Shown here: piece by piece, positions 1 to 10,800 of the stretch | Numbering within the stretch: position 1 is the first letter of the stretch | How the letters are laid out: every line of letters begins with the position of its first letter | Assembly (NCBI GenBank): GCA_009746045.1 | Contig: RPFO01001168.1 | Coordinates: 1-64,000, forward strand | DNA length: 64,000 nt | Reading direction: 5' to 3' | Origin: Mesostigma viride | Taxonomy: Eukaryota; Streptophyta; Mesostigmatophyceae; Mesostigmatales; Mesostigmataceae | Position numbers and translations under genes: made by a program | The notes under the pieces: generated by a model | The model's database searches: none | What the model saw: only the letters and a program-made list of their open reading frames with translations | Told to the model about the DNA's origin: nothing

Positions 1-1
1 C

Positions 2-316
2 CTCCTACGGCAATGTGGGGCCCCACCGGGTCATCCCTTTGTCCTTGAGGAGTTCGGGGCCATGGGCCCCAAGACAGCGGAGTTTTTCCACGAGTGCTGC
101 CAGCGCCGTGAAGACCGCCTCGACCTCGAGGGTCAGACCGCCCCGTGGTCGGCCCGCACGTGGTCCTCGTATTGGCGGCAGCGTCTGTCACTCGCCCTCA
201 CTCGCACCGTGGCTGATGTGTTATTCCGCCGCACCCGGGCCGACTTTGTCGCGACCATGCGTCTAGATTCCTTCCAGGCCTGCATGGTGGGCCGGCAGCG
301 CTGTTGCTGCGTGTAG
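2..316 (+). CDS. Partial ORF, possible C-terminal tail of a non-LTR-type reverse transcriptase
   Basis: The frame is open from the window edge to a stop at 314-316, so the 5' part lies outside. The visible peptide has a 'FVLEEFGAMGPKTAEFF' stretch followed by 'SYWRQRLSLALTRTVADVL'. From memory, this pattern (a phrase like 'V.E.FG..G...FL', a gap, then 'Y.QRLS.AL..A.A') resembles the C-terminal end of reverse transcriptases in many algal and fungal LINE-like elements. No catalytic motif is visible, so the call rests on this tail only. It could equally be the end of an unrelated host gene. Confidence 0.35.
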   Translation, partial: LLRQCGAPPGHPFVLEEFGAMGPKTAEFFHECCQRREDRLDLEGQTAPWSARTWSSYWRQRLSLALTRTVADVLFRRTRADFVATMRLDSFQACMVGRQRCCCV

Positions 317-1752
317 TTTTGTGATGTATAGTTAGTTGTACCTTGTGCCGCTGGCGTGATCCTTGGATGTCTGTGTCAGATTACTATTAATTTCTTCAGG
401 GTTATTCTCCCAGTTCTCGGGTTTTTCCTTATGTTGCATGCCTATCTCACCTCCGTAATCTATCATTCTCAATGAATATATATCAATTGATCGCCATGCG
501 TCCAGGAATATCAAGGAGACAACCATGCAGCGCAGGCCAGAAATCGGGAGAATCCGGACCATGGTAGCTCGAGCCTGCCGTTATCTGTCCGCGTGTTCGA
601 GTCGTTCAGGATGATGAAGATGAATGGTGATGGAAATGTGTAGCCTTAATTAATTAATTAATTTGGAACATAACTCCGTTGGGAGTATATGTAGCACATA
701 GCCCAGAGAGGGGGCATATGAGCCTATAATACATTCTAAGCTACTTCCTGCAAGGGTGGGAATGTAAACAACACTTGCCTTGTGTAGCCTTGTGCATTGA
801 AATTATGGCTGGCTTACGTGTAGAGCGACTAGATGACCTAGACGGTGGGGCCGGAAACAATAAATATAGTTGGCTCACTTATTCTATAATTGATTAATTT
901 ATTAAACGTGCTCCCGTTGAGGAGTCACGGAGCACGATAATACATGATTAAAGTGAATTTTTATCCCTGGTTGCAATACAGCGCAAGGAGGGCAGAGACA
1001 CACATCCATCCTTCACTGCCAAGAAGGCAGGCCACAGGTGCAATCAAATTAGACTACTCACGACGAGAGGGCTCCTGCATGGCGTCCACTGCGGGTGCAA
1101 TAAGACGTACCTGAGGTCAGCGGACACGTGGAGGAAGCGAGGTTAAAAATGTTGGCATCCTGAGCCCTTGGCAAACTTAATTAAAATCACTGTTTATTGT
1201 GGAGCTGTGTACAGTCAGAGCGAGACGCTAGGAACGTTTAGGGGGGCCCACAATCAATCTACAATACCCATGCCAAATTTTATTACTTGAGGAGACGCCA
1301 TTTCAACAAATACATGACAATTGATGCTCATTGTGAATGCGTTTCCACATGAAATCATTACCATTTCATGCAATTTGGTCACTGGTGCGCTTTCCGCGTG
1401 CACTTTTCATTACTAGATTGCTTAAATTTATTAAAATTTATTAAAATTTATTAACATTTATTAAAATTTATTCAAGTCGGGGTAAAATTGGCTGTTTTTG
1501 TCAAAGTGTCATGCACTCGGAGGGTAAGCAAGTGAGACAAGTTGTAGATTAAATTTACAATTGCACAACCCTCTCCACGACCCCGCTAGTTCTATTTATA
1601 GAACGAATTATAATTATTGCCAAAATTGTGCACAAGCCTGTGCACAACCCAACCAGTAATTCCCACTTGAACTTTGAATATTCAAGTGAATGCTCTGGAG
1701 ACAGATGTACAGATCGATCTTTACAAATGTACACGAGTTCAGATCAAGCTAT
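317..1752. other. AT-rich non-coding stretch
   Basis: No supported gene. It holds a copy of a dispersed repeat (about 505-830), an A/T-rich run with several copies of 'attaaaattt' around 1425-1475, and the 3' flank of the minus-strand gene that stops at 1753. Confidence 0.5.
505..830. repeat. Dispersed repeat shared with the DNA transposon at 39537-39705
   Basis: The sequence around 'ccggaccatggtagctcgag' and 'gaaattatggctggcttacg' occurs again in reverse complement at 39537-39705 inside the TA-flanked transposon. This copy carries about 140 extra bases (roughly 640-785) flanked by the direct repeat 'tgtgtagcctt', which suggests a small secondary insertion. The region is probably a decayed relative of the transposon at 38942-44232. 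Confidence 0.6.
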
Positions 1753-2572
1753 CTAACTACCTACTAACAGGCGTTTCTTTACAGGTGCCCGTCCGCTCGT
1801 CTTCTTTACACCCCCCTCCCGCACATCTGCGCCAGCCTTCCCTTGAGGTTTTCGTTTGCCCTGCCCTGCGGCTTGGTCTCCCCCCTTCTCTTGGAGTCGT
1901 GGGGAAGATCTGGTCGCTGGGGAAGATCTGGTCGCCAGGTACCCCTTGTCCATCCACCACTCCAAATACGTTCCCTCAGGTGGCTTGAAACAGTTCCGCA
2001 TCTCGTCTTGTTGTACCTTGAAAATTATGTTGGGCATCGTCCCCTGCTCCCCATTAATCCAGATTCCCTTTTCGTCACACCCTTCTGCCCAAAATTTAAC
2101 GTACCACACGCCCGTTTTATCCACCTTTCGAACGACTCCATGCACCAGGAACGTGTCGACGTGGAAATCAGGCATGTGTGCCAGCTTCATTGGGTCTGCA
2201 TTGAGTTTAGCCACCGAATCAGCAGCCCACGTGGGCTTCCACAACGTATCAAGGCGCTGGGATTGGTTCTTCCGATACTGGCAAAATTCCCCGCCGTGCT
2301 TGCACAATACCGAAACCGGACATCCAACAGGCGAGCGGGGCACGACCCGTTTCCCCCCCCCCCACCTTCCAGATTCTCCATCCACGTCTGCCAACTTGGT
2401 GGTGGCACTTTCTTGTCTAGTGGCTTGGGCTGGGTTGCGGTAACTGTGACACGTCTTTGTGGCGCTTCCTCCTCAGGTTCCGATTCTTCCGATTCTTCCG
2501 AATCTTCCTCAAACCCTTTGGGTGGGCCGCCATGCGCGTCATCCTTTGGCGGCTCCTCTTCAGACTCGTCAC
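1753..2572 (-). CDS. Last exon (E6) of the ~15-kb minus-strand host gene
   Basis: The exon follows a clear acceptor (cccacacacag, 2573 upward) and ends at a TAG at 1753-1755. It starts acidic (Glu/Asp/Ser-rich, about 45 residues) and goes on to a compact part with 'CKHGGEFCQYRKNQSQRLD' and 'VWYVKFWAEGCDEKGIW', then a basic tail. The reading frame breaks in a run of 11 C (plus strand, about 2352-2362). With one base fewer the frame is continuous, so a homopolymer indel (sequencing error or real) is the simplest explanation. An intron here is the alternative. The joining phase to the previous exon is 1 and fits. I do not recognise the domain. Confidence 0.5.
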
Positions 2573-2691
2573 CTGTGTGTGGGACAAGCAATGACGAGCG
2601 GCGCAATTAGTTATCATTACAATCGCAAATCAAACTTGGGAATATGCAAACATCATAATTTAACCGACCATATTCACTCAGATTAACTTAC

Positions 2692-3877
2692 CCTTTGACA
2701 GATGACTAGCCGTTGCTCTTGATCGAACGTGCCCGCCAGGCGAAAGGAGCTTTTTGCAGTAGTCGACGGCACGCCCCAACATCCCCCCCCCGACGCCCCG
2801 AATTCCCCCTCGAGCCTCCCTCCCCTCCCCCCCCTCCTTCCCCCCTTCCCCCGATGCGCCGGTCGACCCGCCCCCTCTCCGCCCTTCGACCCGCCCCCCT
2901 CTCCGCCCTTTGACCCGCCCCCCTCTCCACCCTTCTCTCCCCCCCCTCTCCGCCCTTGGACCCGCCCCCCTCTCCGCCCTTTGACCCGCCCCCCTCTCCA
3001 CCCTTTGACCCGCCCCCCTCTCCGCCCTTCGACCCGCCCCCCTCTCCGCCCTTCGACCCCCTCCCCTCTCCGCCCTTCTCTCCGCCCCCTCTCCATCCTT
3101 CGACCCCCTCCCCTCTCCGCCCTTCGACCCGCCCCCCTCTCCGTCCTTCGACCCCCCCCCTCTCCGCCCTTCGACCCCCCCCCTCTCCGCCCTTCGACCC
3201 GCCCCCTCTCCGTCCTTCGACCCCCCCCCTCTCCGCCCTTCGACCCGCCCCCTCTCCGCCCTTCGAACCCCCCCCTCTCCGTCCTTCGACCCGCCCCCCT
3301 TATCACCACCCTCATTCCCGTCCCCCTCATCATCGCCGGCACCATCATCACCAACCTCCTCCCCATCATCACCCCCATGTGACCCGACATCCTCATCATC
3401 CCCCATTGAGACGTCTTCGGCCGCGGGGGTCTCCGAGGCGGCGCGCTTCCGGCGTTTCTTTTTGGTGCCAGCGCCTGCCGTCTCCAGCGGACGCTTCTGG
3501 GCTGCACCCGCAATTTCCTTGCCCGAACGGCCGTTGGGATTGGAAATATCCTCCCCCTCAGGCCGCTTCCCAAGTACCTTCAGAAGGACCTTAAACCCAT
3601 CCACCTGCTCCTTTGACCCAATGAAGATCACGGGTGGGTTGAAGAATCCCGTGAAATCGCCTAGGTACGACGACCAGTCGTCCTTCACACCATTGAAATC
3701 TCCACAATCCTTCGCCGCCTTCCAGTCCCTTTTCTCCACCCACGAACCCGTTCGACCCTTCAACAATTCCTCATCATTCCACAGCTTGGCGTGATGTTCC
3801 AAATTCAGCAGCACTACCCCATTCTTGATATCTGGCTGGTTCACCCCCCCCTTCCTCTTCACAACAAATTCGAACCC
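2692..3877 (-). CDS. Exon E5 of the host gene, with a coding minisatellite
   Basis: Open frame of about 395 codons. The N-terminal part looks globular ('FEFVVKRKGGVNQPDIKNGV', 'DWSSYLGDFTGFFNPPVIF'). A lysine/arginine patch 'KKKRRKRA' is a possible nuclear localisation signal. It is followed by an Asp/Glu/Gly stretch and then Gly/Glu/Arg repeats produced by the minisatellite at 2870-3300. The exon ends at a strong donor (AAAGG|gtaagt). The upstream boundary is inferred: acceptor ATGGAG| at 3878, giving an 83-nt intron. An in-frame MM pair at 3952 would be the start if this were a separate gene. Function unknown. Confidence 0.5.
2870..3300. repeat. GC-rich minisatellite, unit about 21-22 bp (plus: ccctctccgcccttcgaccc)
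   Basis: About 20 imperfect tandem copies of a pyrimidine-rich unit. On the minus strand it is read through as Gly/Glu/Arg-rich repeats of exon E5. Unit lengths vary (for example 21, 22), so the peptide repeat changes frame along the array. The strand asymmetry (C/T on plus, G/A on minus) is strong. Confidence 0.85.
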
Positions 3878-3960
3878 CTCCATTGCATTAAGTACCACTT
3901 GAGCCAACCGTGTCGGCCCATCGCTTTTCTCCCACGCGAAAGTCTTCATCATGAACTCAC

Positions 3961-4547
3961 AGGTCTCTTCCCCGTCAGACGTAAACTCTTAGAAATCCAC
4001 GGGCCCTGCTGCTCGATTTCGGATGCCATCTCCTCCGACCCAAACTTCCGCGGGGGTTCCCGCTTCTCCCCCACCTTTTTTTGGCGACCCGACTGGACGT
4101 CCTCTGCCTCGCATGTTCGGCTTGGCCTTCCTCCGGCACAGCCCCCGTCACCACCACAGCCCCCGCCACAGGCTGTACGGGTTGGGGCACCACAGCCTGT
4201 TCGGTTGGGGGTTCGGGCGCAATCAGGACCCACCATTTCGTTTCCTCCTTGTGGGTCGTCCAAAAATCCGTCCTCTCCAGCAGTGCAAGTGGGAAGGTGG
4301 AATCGTCCCTCCCCGTTGGCCTGATAACCGCCCTTAGTCTCTTGGCAGCTACAGCGACCGTATCGGCCACCCTCTGAAGGGCGCTGTCGGCTTCCGAAGG
4401 CTGCATCGGCAACCAGCCGAGGTCGCGTGGTTCGGGGTATTTCCCCAAATCGCGGTTGTAGATCATGAAAAGCTGGACCATCACCTCGCAGAAGATCTTG
4501 GCCATGTATGTCAGGTCATACAAGCACTGAGGAGGAACGTGTTTGGC
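3961..4547 (-). CDS. Exon E4 of the host gene
   Basis: Open from about 4562. The peptide includes 'CLYDLTYMAKIFCEVMVQLF' and a Val/Pro-rich linker, and ends with a basic segment containing 'KFGSEEMASEIEQQGPWISK'. The frame of the first and last parts differs by one base at the A7 run (minus strand, near 4075-4082). One extra A would give 196 codons ending exactly at a consensus donor (CCT|gtgagt). The upstream boundary (acceptor GTGAAG| at 4548, phase 0, 89-nt intron) is inferred. Alternatively an ATG at 4562 could start a separate gene, but a gap of 26 bp to the preceding stop makes that less likely. Confidence 0.45.
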
Positions 4548-4636
4548 CTTCACGGTTGCCATGATAGACGGCCAGAATCGAAAGCGGGCTAGACTCCTCC
4601 ACCCTTCCTGTTTGATCCCCCCCCCTTCCTCATCAC

Positions 4637-5167
4637 CCTTCCCTCCCCGTCCAGCTTGTCCGCTGCCACGATGTCCAGAAACTCTGCAAGCTCCTTGGCC
4701 AGCTTGTCCTCAATCGGCATTCCACATCTACTGTCGTCGTTCGGAGCGACCGTTTCATCCTTCACAGCCGAGATGAAGTCGTAGACTTGGGTTTTCTCCG
4801 ATTCGGACAAACCACCCTCGTTCAATCGCCCTCCAACCCGCTCCTCACCACCCTCCTCCCCCTCCCCGTCCTTCCTTGCCTTCTCAGTGCTGCTTGAAAC
4901 CCCATGAATCAAATTCCATATTTCTTTCTGGTCCTGAAGGGGCACCTCCGGCTTATCCCAGGATTCCTCCATGTGCGTCTTGAAATAGTTGTGCACTTCC
5001 AGCAGCGCCGTCCCCCTCGACTTTTTGGAAACGGCCTCGTCTTCTGCATTCAGCCCCCCTCCGATCAGGGCAACCCTCCGATGCGCCTCTCTCCCCTGCA
5101 TGCATGAAATGTGAATCAGTGTTTGAGACAAAAAACGGTCATACAACACACGACCTGACATTTTGTC
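4637..5167 (-). CDS. Exon E3 of the host gene
   Basis: 177 codons, phase 0 at both ends. The acceptor is AGTGTAAG|GAC and the inferred donor is GAAGG|gtgatg. The peptide is mostly charged and probably helical ('LLEVHNYFKTHMEESWDKPE', 'KTQVYDFISAVKDETVAPN', 'KLAKELAEFLDIVAADKLDG'). If the donor is not used, the frame stays open to a stop at 4589. No recognised domain. Confidence 0.5.
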
Positions 5168-5712
5168 CTTACACTTTGGAAGATCGGCCGTTCCCGAACA
5201 AAAATCACACCCTAATTTCCAGTTTCCAACGGCCGTTGGCGCAAGAAAAATCACACCCTAATTTCCAGGTTCCAACGGCCGTTGGCGCAAGAAAAATCAC
5301 ACCCTAATTTCCAGGTTCCAACGGCCGTTGGCGCAAGAAAAATCACACACTAATTTCCAGGTTCCAACGGCCGTTGGCGCAAGAAAAATCACACCCTAAT
5401 TTCCAGGCTCCAACGGCCGTTGGCGCAAGAAAAATGTCGACCGAATTTCCAGGTTCCAACGGCCGTTGGCGCAAGAAAAATATCAACCAAATTTCCAGGT
5501 TCCAACGGCCGTTGGCGCAGGAAAAATGACACCCTAATTTCCAGGTTCCAACGGCCGTTGGCGCAAGAAAAATCACACACTAATTTCCAGGTTCCAACGG
5601 CCGTTGGCGCAAGAAAAATCACACCCTAATTTCCAGGTTCCAACGGCCGTTGGCGCAAGAAAAATAACATCTAGTGCCTAAAACGTTCCCACACCCGATC
5701 CGTTATATTTAC
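5168..5712 (-). repeat. Intron 2, filled by a 46-bp tandem array with the palindrome CCAACGGCCGTTGG
   Basis: Ten copies between about 5216 and 5670 of a unit of roughly 46 bp: the palindrome followed by 'cgcaagaaaaatcacacc' and 'taatttccaggttc'. The array fills nearly all of a 545-bp intron with donor AAAAG|gtaaat and acceptor TGTAAG|G. Each palindrome carries AACGG on both strands, the core of MYB-type binding sites. Confidence 0.85.
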
Positions 5713-6867
5713 CTTTTGCGTCCGCATGTCCTTCATGGGCGGGATCAGTGCTTCCCCCTCCACCTCCCAGCCCTTGAGCACGTCCAGATTGGTGTACTTG
5801 AACTTCTCCGCGTCCCTCACCAACCCCCTCCACAAATCAAACGCCTCGTCGGTTGTCTCCACGAACTTGCCCTTTTGTTTACCCGCAATCTCGCCAGCTA
5901 TCGCAGTACTCACTTGCTCGTCAGAGCCCTCGAAAATCACGGACTTCAACATCTGTGTGTAGTGGTTGCCGTCCAGCACGGCAAACTGCACAAACACGCA
6001 AGGCGTCTGGTCTCGAAATTTACCCTTAAGGCCGGCATGGTCCGAGATGTTCAAGCTCCCCAGCGCGGATTTCGTCAGGTCAACTACTGCCTCACGCTCA
6101 GATTCATTTGACCACTCGGACGGATCCAACTCCATGGTGATCAACTCGTCTGAGCAAGCGGCCGCCATGTCCTTCAGGGAGTCCGTCCGGAGAATGGACA
6201 TGGCTTCCTCGGCCGTTGGCGAACGATAGTATCCGAACCTCTGCACGGCACGGTCACTGTCGTCCCCCGTCAGTATTTTAATGTGGTAAGGAACCTTTTC
6301 ACTCCTCTGCACCCATAAATTGTAGAGACCTGGATCACGGTCTGCCAGCACCTGCCACGCAAACCGGAAGATCGGCACGGCACATTTTGCTTTTGTCAGA
6401 CTTGTGCCGGCCCCCACGAACCACGGCGCGAGCCCCCTACAATTCCGCACCGTCACCGTCCGGTGCCGCATGAGTTCCGGGAGTTGGCACAAGTTCTCCG
6501 TGGGGGCCCGTACTTGAGTCGCAATCGCGGACCCCCCCACGATGTCGACATCGTCTGGAACTAGGCGTATCTTCTGCCGCAGATGAAACGCCGCCTGTAT
6601 GGTGTCAGTTAGATTCTTGTCGTGCACTTGAGAGGACGGCGCTGGCTCCCAGGAGTCCAAAATGCTGGGCTTCGCATTTCCAGCACGTGTCGTCAGCAGC
6701 CCCTTCCTCTCAAAGGTCTTCACAATAACCGACCATAAGTCGGTGCCCGGTGCTCGTTGGCGCCAGTCCTCAAAAAATGTTGTGAGATGCCTTTCCGAAC
6801 AGTTATGTTCAATCTTGTAAGCCCACTTCCTCCGCTCTTCGTCCGTTCTCTGCCTTGACGGACGCCC
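5713..6867 (-). CDS. Exon E2 of the host gene, the largest globular part
   Basis: 385 codons, phase 0 at both ends, acceptor TGATCAG|GGG and donor CAAAAG|gtaaat. It opens with 'RPSRQRTDEERRKWAYKIEH', a basic helical segment. It continues as a mixed alpha/beta protein with 'VLADRDPGLYNLWVQRSEKV', 'PYHIKILTGDDSDRAVQRFG' and 'VFVQFAVLDGNHYTQMLKSV'. The 'DGNH' phrase is loosely like the DGxHR motif of ParB/sulfiredoxin-type domains, but that is only a resemblance. Base composition is typical coding (GC-rich third positions) and unlike the flanking introns. Function not recognised. Confidence 0.7.
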
Positions 6868-6914
6868 CTGATCACATGCAAAAAACATACAGATAGCCGG
6901 AAGGTCAGTACTAT

Positions 6915-7880
6915 GTTCCAACGGCCGTTGGCGACAGAAAAATAACACCCTAATTTCCAGGTTCCAACGGCCGTGGCGCATGAAAATCACACCCTAATTT
7001 ACAGGTTCCAACGGCCGTTGGCGCATGAAAATCACACCCTAATTTCCAGGTTCCAACGGCCGTTGGCGACAGAAAAATAACACCCTAATTTCCAGGTTCC
7101 AACGGCCGTTGGCGCATGAAAATCACACCCTAATTTACAGGTTCCAACGGCCGTTGGCGCATGAAAATCACACCCTAATTTCCAGGTTCCAACGGCCGTT
7201 GGCGCAGAAAATAACACCCTAATTTCCAGGTTCCAACGGCCGTTGGCGCATGAAAATCACACCCTAATTTAAGGTTCCAACGGCCGTTGGCGCATGAAAA
7301 TCACACCCTAATTTCCAGGTTCCAACGGCCGTTGGCGCATGAAAATCACACCCTAATTTCCAGGTTCCAACGGCCGTTGGCGCATGAAAATCACACCCTA
7401 ATTTCCAGGTTCCAACGGCCGTTGGCGCAGAAAAATCACACCCTAATTTCCAGGTTCCAACGGCCGTTGGCGCGAGAAAAATGACACCCTATTTCCAGGT
7501 TCCAACGGCCGTTGGCGCGAGAAAAATCACACCCTATTTTCCAGGTTCCAACGGCCGTTGGCGCAGAAAAATCACACCCTAATTTCCAGTTCCAACGGCC
7601 GTTGGCGCAGAAAAATGACACCTCATTTCCAGGTTCCAACGGCCGTTGGCGCAGAAAAATAACACCCTAATTTCCAGGTTCCAACGGCCGTTGGCGCATG
7701 AAAATCACACCCTAATTTTAAGGTTCCGACGGCCGTTGGCGCATGAAAATCACACCCTAATTTACGGGTTCCAACGGCCGTTGGCGCATGAAAATCACAC
7801 CCTAATTTCAAGGTTCCGACGGCCGTTGGGCAAAAAAAAAATAACACCCTAATTTCCAAATTGCAACGGCCGTTGGCCCA
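6915..7880. repeat. 46-bp tandem array with the palindrome CCAACGGCCGTTGG (second array)
   Basis: About 22 copies, same unit as at 5216-5670, with small variants in the linker (cgcatg, cgcaga, cgacag) and a few degenerate palindromes (for example 'gacggccgttgg' at about 7727 and 7815). Linkers also read 'atcacaccctaatttccagg' and 'atttacaggttcc'. The array runs straight into the hexanucleotide repeat. Confidence 0.9.
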
Positions 7881-7892
7881 AGAAAATCAAGC

Positions 7893-10800
7893 AAGAAAAG
7901 GACAAGGACAAGGACAAGGACAAGGACAAGGACAAGGACAAGGACAAGGACAAGGACAAGGAAGGACAAGGACAAGGACAAGGACAAGGACACAAGGAAG
8001 GACAAGGACAAGGGCAAGGAAAAACAAGGACAAGGCAAGGCAAGGACAAGGACAAGGACAAGGACAAGGACAAGGACAAGGACAAGGACAAGGACAAGGA
8101 CAAGGACAAGGACAAGGACAAGGACAAGGACAAGGACAAGGACAAGGACAAGGACAAGGACAAGGACAAGGACAAGGACAAGGACAAGGACAAGGACAAG
8201 GACAAGGACAAGGACAAGGACAAGGACAAGGACAAGGACAAGGACAAGGACAAGGACAAGGACAAGGACAAGGACAAGGACAAGGACAAGGACAAGGACA
8301 AGGACAAGGACAAGGACAAGGACAAGGACAAGGACAAGGACAAGGACAAGGACAAGGACAAGGACAAGGACAAGGACAAGGACAAGGACAAGGACAAGGA
8401 CAAGGACAAGGACAAGGACAAGGACAAGGACAAGGACAAGGACAAGGACAAGGACAAGGACAAGGACAAGGACAAGGACAAGGACAAGGACAAGGACAAG
8501 GACAAGGACAAGGACAAGGACAAGGACAAGGACAAGGACAAGGACAAGGACAAGGACAAGGACAAGGACAAGGACAAGGACAAGGACAAGGACAAGGACA
8601 AGGACAAGGACAAGGACAAGGACAAGGACAAGGACAAGGACAAGGACAAGGACAAGGACAAGGACAAGGACAAGGACAAGGACAAGGACAAGGACAAGGA
8701 CAAGGACAAGGACAAGGACAAGGACAAGGACAAGGACAAGGACAAGGACAAGGACAAGGACAAGGACAAGGACAAGGACAAGGACAAGGACAAGGACAAG
8801 GACAAGGACAAGGACAAGGACAAGGACAAGGACAAGGACAAGGACAAGGACAAGGACAAGGACAAGGACAAGGACAAGGACAAGGACAAGGACAAGGACA
8901 AGGACAAGGACAAGGACAAGGACAAGGACAAGGACAAGGACAAGGACAAGGACAAGGACAAGGACAAGGACAAGGACAAGGACAAGGACAAGGACAAGGA
9001 CAAGGACAAGGACAAGGACAAGGACAAGGACAAGGACAAGGACAAGGACAAGGACAAGGACAAGGACAAGGACAAGGACAAGGACAAGGACAAGGACAAG
9101 GACAAGGACAAGGACAAGGACAAGGACAAGGACAAGGACAAGGCAAGGACAAGGACAAGGACAAGGACAAGGACAAGGACAAGGACAAGGACAAGGACAA
9201 GGACAAGGACAAGGACAAGGACAAGGACAAGGACAAGGACAAGGACAAGGACAAGGACAAGGACAAGGACAAGGACAAGGACAAGGACAAGGACAAGGAC
9301 AAGGACAAGGACAAGGACAAGGACAAGGACAAGGACAAGGACAAGGACAAGGACAAGGACAAGGACAAGGACAAGGACAAGGACAAGGACAAGGACAAGG
9401 ACAAGGACAAGGACAAGGACAAGGACAAGGACAAGGACAAGGACAAGGACAAGGACAAGGACAAGGACAAGGACAAGGACAAGGACAAGGACAAGGACAA
9501 GGACAAGGACAAGGACAAGGACAAGGACAAGGACAAGGACAAGGACAAGGACAAGGACAAGGACAAGGACAAGGACAAGGACAAGGACAAGGACAAGTGC
9601 TGGACAAGGACAAGGACAAGGACAAGGACAAGGACAAGGACAAGGACAAGGACAAGGACAAGGACAAGGACAAGGACAAGGACAAGGACAAGGACAAGGA
9701 CAAGGACAAGGACAAGGACAAGGACAAGGACAAGGACAAGGACAAGGACAAGGACAAGGACAAGGACAAGGACAAGGACAAGGACAAGGACAAGGACAAG
9801 GACAAGGACAAGGACAAGGACAAGGACAAGGACAAGGACAAGGACAAGGACAAGGACAAGGACAAGGACAAGGACAAGGACAAGGACAAGGACAAGGACA
9901 AGGACAAGGACAAGGACAAGGACAAGGACAAGGACAAGGACAAGGACAAGGACAAGGACAAGGACAAGGACAAGGACAAGGACAAGGACAAGGACAAGGA
10001 CAAGGACAAGGACAAGGACAAGGACAAGGACAAGGACAAGGACAAGGACAAGGACAAGGACAAGGACAAGGACAAGGACAAGGACAAGGACAAGGACAAG
10101 GACAAGGACAAGGACAAGGACAAGGACAAGGACAAGGACAAGGACAAGGACAAGGACAAGGACAAGGACAAGGACAAGGACAAGGACAAGGACAAGGACA
10201 AGGACAAGGACAAGGACAAGGACAAGGACAAGGACAAGGACAAGGACAAGGACAAGGACAAGGACAAGGACAAGGACAAGGACAAGGACAAGGACAAGGA
10301 CAAGGACAAGGACAAGGACAAGGACAAGGACAAGGACAAGGACAAGGACAAGGACAAGGACAAGGACAAGGACAAGGACAAGGACAAGGACAAGGACAAG
10401 GACAAGGACAAGGACAAGGACAAGGACAAGGACAAGGACAAGGACAAGGACAAGGACAAGGACAAGGACAAGGACAAGGACAAGGACAAGGACAAGGACA
10501 AGGACAAGGACAAGGACAAGGACAAGGACAAGGACAAGGACAAGGACAAGGACAAGGACAAGGACAAGGACAAGGACAAGGACAAGGACAAGGACAAGGA
10601 CAAGGACAAGGACAAGGACAAGGACAAGGACAAGGACAAGGACAAGGACAAGGACAAGGACAAGGACAAGGACAAGGACAAGGCTGGACAAGGACAAGGA
10701 CAAGGACAAGGACAAGGACAAGGACAAGGACAAGGACAAGGACAAGGACAAGGACAAGGACAAGGACAAGGACAAGGACAAGGACAAGGACAAGGACAAG

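Noticed and set aside
2713-3382. Plus-strand proline-rich ORFs
   Set aside because: Antisense shadow of the minisatellite in exon E5; the minus strand carries the splice signals and the globular sequence.
5713-6867. Naming exon E2 a ParB-like nuclease because of DGNH
   Set aside because: One short motif without the rest of the domain is not enough.
5216-7880. CRISPR-like array
   Set aside because: The whole 46-bp unit is conserved, there are no unique spacers, no cas genes, and the setting is an intron of a eukaryotic gene.
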